This document shows positions 62,168-64,000 of a stretch of DNA of 64,000 nucleotides, one piece after another. A program made the translations under genes and the position numbers. Source of the stretch: Desulfogranum marinum. Lineage in GTDB: Bacteria > Desulfobacterota > Desulfobulbia > Desulfobulbales > Desulfobulbaceae. Positions within the stretch are counted from its first letter, which is position 1, and each line of letters starts with the position of its first letter. The stretch is taken from the NCBI RefSeq assembly GCF_016918565.1, contig NZ_JAFFQD010000001.1, forward strand, positions 248,001 through 312,000, read 5' to 3'. Under the pieces are notes generated by a model, which worked only from the letters and a program-made list of their open reading frames with translations, was not told the DNA's origin and did no database searches.

Positions 62168-64000
62168 ACTCTCAATGTATCAAAGTCCTCTTGATCGAGG
62201 ACAACCCAGGTGACATCCGCCTGATAAAAGAACTCTTTTCGGAATGCGTTCCCAGTTCCTTTGACTTGCGCTCTGCAGAATCGCTTGCCAATAGTTTTGA
62301 AATTCTCGACAGAGAGGAGATCGATATCATCCTTTTGGATCTGTCTCTTCCCGACAGCCAGGGGTTTGAAACCTTCACAAGGGTTCATGACCAGACTCCC
62401 GAAATCCCCATCATCATCCTGACGGGATTCGATGATGATTCTCTTGCTATTAAAGCGGTCAGGGATGGCGCCCAGGACTACTTGGTCAAAGGCCATGTGA
62501 GCCGTCATCTGTTGGCACGAGCTACACGGTACGCTATTGAGCGTAAGCGAACTGAGGAAGCTCTTCGAAGGGTCGGGGACGAGCTAGAGCTCAGGGTTCA
62601 GGAACGCACTTCGGAACTTGAAAAAGCTAACGAGGAATTACGCTGTGAAGTTGCCGAAAGGCGCAAGGCGGAAGAAGCCATTTTGCTCAGTGAGGAAAAA
62701 TATCGCCAACTGTTTGAGGACTCCAGAGATGCCATTGCCGTCGTCACTCGCGCAGGAGAGTTTCTCGATATCAACCAGGCGGGGCTGGATCTGTTCGGGT
62801 ATACCCGCAGCGAATTGATGACAAAAAACGTCTCTCAACTCTATGTTGACAAAAGTGATCGAAAAATTTACCAGACATACATTGAACGAGAAGGGGTTTT
62901 GCGGGATTATGCCGTGAGATTTGTCAGAAAAAACGGCCAGGAAATAGATTGTGTACTCACCTCGACACTCAAGTATTCACAGGATGGAAGCATCCTGGGA
63001 TATCATGGCATTTTCAGAGACATCACGGATTACAAAAAGGCGCAGCAAGCCTTAAAAGAAAGTGAAGCCCGCTATCGAGCCATTGTGGAGGATCAGACAG
63101 AGCTCATCTTCCGCTCACTGCCTGACCAGACCATTACTTTTGTGAACGAGGCCTTTTGCCGTTATTTCAACCGGCAAGGTGAGGATTTGATTGGCACGAG
63201 CTTTTTTCCCTTTCTGGCCGAAGCGGACCATAAAAAGGTAAAGGAACACTTCGCCTCGTTACACTCTCGCCATCCCGTTGAAACCATTGAAGTTCAGGTG
63301 CTGAAACCCGATGGTTCAATTCGCTGGCAGCAATGGACCAACCGCCTCATTTTTGACGCTCACAACCGTCCGAAAGAATTTCAATCGGTCGGACGAGATA
63401 TTACAGAACAAAAGCTGATGGAAGAGACACTGAAAAAGAGTTCTGAAAAAATCAAACTCTTTGCCTATTCTGTGTCCCATGACCTTAAAAGCCCGGCCAT
63501 AAGTGTACACGGACTGACCAAACTTCTGCATAAGCAGTACAAGGAAACTCTAGGCGAGAAGGGAAAAAGCTACATTGAGCAGATCCTGAAGTCTTCTGAA
63601 CAGATTGTGGCCTTGGTTGAAACGATCAACCTCTATATCTCCACCAAAGAAGTCTCTCTTCTTGTGGAGAGTGTCAATTTGGAGCGTGTCCTTCAAATAA
63701 TCAAAGATGAGTTCTCCGCCCGATTCAGCATCCGCTCCATCAGGTGGACTGTTCCAGAAAATGGATTGCCTGAGATCAAAGCCGATCGACTTGCACTTTT
63801 GAGGGTTCTAAGAAATCTGGTAGACAATGCCTTGAAATACGGCGGAGACGATTTGAGCCAAATTACCATCGGATTTGAGCAATCTTCTTCCCACCACATT
63901 ATCTCGGTTAGAGATGACGGCATAGGTATAGAGAGTGAAGACAGCAAGAAAATTTTTGACTTGTTTCAACGCAAAGAGGAAAGAAAGGACATTGAAGGAT
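62164..64000 (+). CDS. Hybrid receiver-PAS-PAS histidine kinase (3' end outside window)
   Basis: The frame is open from ATG 62164 to the end of the window (>610 residues). It has a receiver domain ([20 protein letters not shown], acceptor [12 protein letters not shown]), a coiled linker, two PAS domains ([18 protein letters not shown] and [18 protein letters not shown]), a HisKA H-box [20 protein letters not shown], and the start of a HATPase domain ([26 protein letters not shown]). The start overlaps the previous stop by four bases. It probably reads phosphate from the small receiver and continues the relay. Confidence 0.92.
   Translation, partial: MNSQCIKVLLIEDNPGDIRLIKELFSECVPSSFDLRSAESLANSFEILDREEIDIILLDLSLPDSQGFETFTRVHDQTPEIPIIILTGFDDDSLAIKAVRDGAQDYLVKGHVSRHLLARATRYAIERKRTEEALRRVGDELELRVQERTSELEKANEELRCEVAERRKAEEAILLSEEKYRQLFEDSRDAIAVVTRAGEFLDINQAGLDLFGYTRSELMTKNVSQLYVDKSDRKIYQTYIEREGVLRDYAVRFVRKNGQEIDCVLTSTLKYSQDGSILGYHGIFRDITDYKKAQQALKESEARYRAIVEDQTELIFRSLPDQTITFVNEAFCRYFNRQGEDLIGTSFFPFLAEADHKKVKEHFASLHSRHPVETIEVQVLKPDGSIRWQQWTNRLIFDAHNRPKEFQSVGRDITEQKLMEETLKKSSEKIKLFAYSVSHDLKSPAISVHGLTKLLHKQYKETLGEKGKSYIEQILKSSEQIVALVETINLYISTKEVSLLVESVNLERVLQIIKDEFSARFSIRSIRWTVPENGLPEIKADRLALLRVLRNLVDNALKYGGDDLSQITIGFEQSSSHHIISVRDDGIGIESEDSKKIFDLFQRKEERKDIEG

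Noticed and set aside
1-64000. CRISPR arrays, tRNA and rRNA genes
   Set aside because: I looked for regular spacer-repeat structure, TTCRA-type T-loops and conserved rRNA strings and saw none. The 17-bp tandem units have no spacers.

Overview
The window looks like a chromosomal segment of a Gram-negative, probably anaerobic, nitrogen-fixing bacterium. Outer-membrane phospholipase A, an Lpp-like lipoprotein and L,D-transpeptidases show a diderm envelope. Nitrogenase cofactor genes with NifA, a sigma-54 based urea/urease locus, many sigma-54 activators and PAS-type kinases fit a sulfate-reducer-like member of the Desulfobacterota. That placement is inferred from gene content and style; no rRNA or tRNA gene was recognised.

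Layout. 1-477: 3' end of a sigma-54 activator. 928-3773: RimB-like protease, RimK ligase with an RCK_C tail, and an AstE/AspA-type hydrolase in one operon. 3979-9206 (minus): MgtE, a large MscS-type channel and CorA. 9997-16216: small exported proteins, a Na/Pi cotransporter broken by a one-base frameshift, an MscL relic, a rhodanese and an e(P4)-like phosphatase. 16304-21618 (minus): phospholipase A, hemolysin III, DUF190-CBS, CrcB behind a fluoride riboswitch, and a LysE exporter. 22012-33914: nifV, nifA (minus), nifE-nifN-nifB, then modE-modC-modA-modB and a DUF4213/DUF364 protein. 34419-40334: small proteins, two L,D-transpeptidases around an Lpp-like lipoprotein, a GGDEF protein and a nitrogenase-associated ArsC-like protein. 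41036-52101: urtABCDE and ureDABCEFG, a complete urea uptake and urease system. 52312-58565: a hypothetical gene, a broken secreted gene, peroxiredoxin, a DUF302/transporter/Usp operon and a divergent sigma-54 activator. 59157-64000: DUF3750 lipoprotein and a kinase/response-regulator/hybrid-kinase operon that runs off the end.

How it fits together. Much of the middle serves nitrogen supply: NifA and a strong -24/-12 promoter drive FeMo-cofactor synthesis (nifENB, with nifV supplying homocitrate), mod genes supply molybdate, and a second sigma-54-like promoter precedes the urea locus.

The most unusual feature is the intergenic DNA. At least 15 copies of a 17-bp motif (CGGAGTCTWCGCTTACC) occur, all between genes. 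Several sit inside larger palindromic MITE-like repeats of at least four further families. Some members of those families lack the motif, and in two places it is tandemly duplicated. Two such elements lie inside the urease operon.
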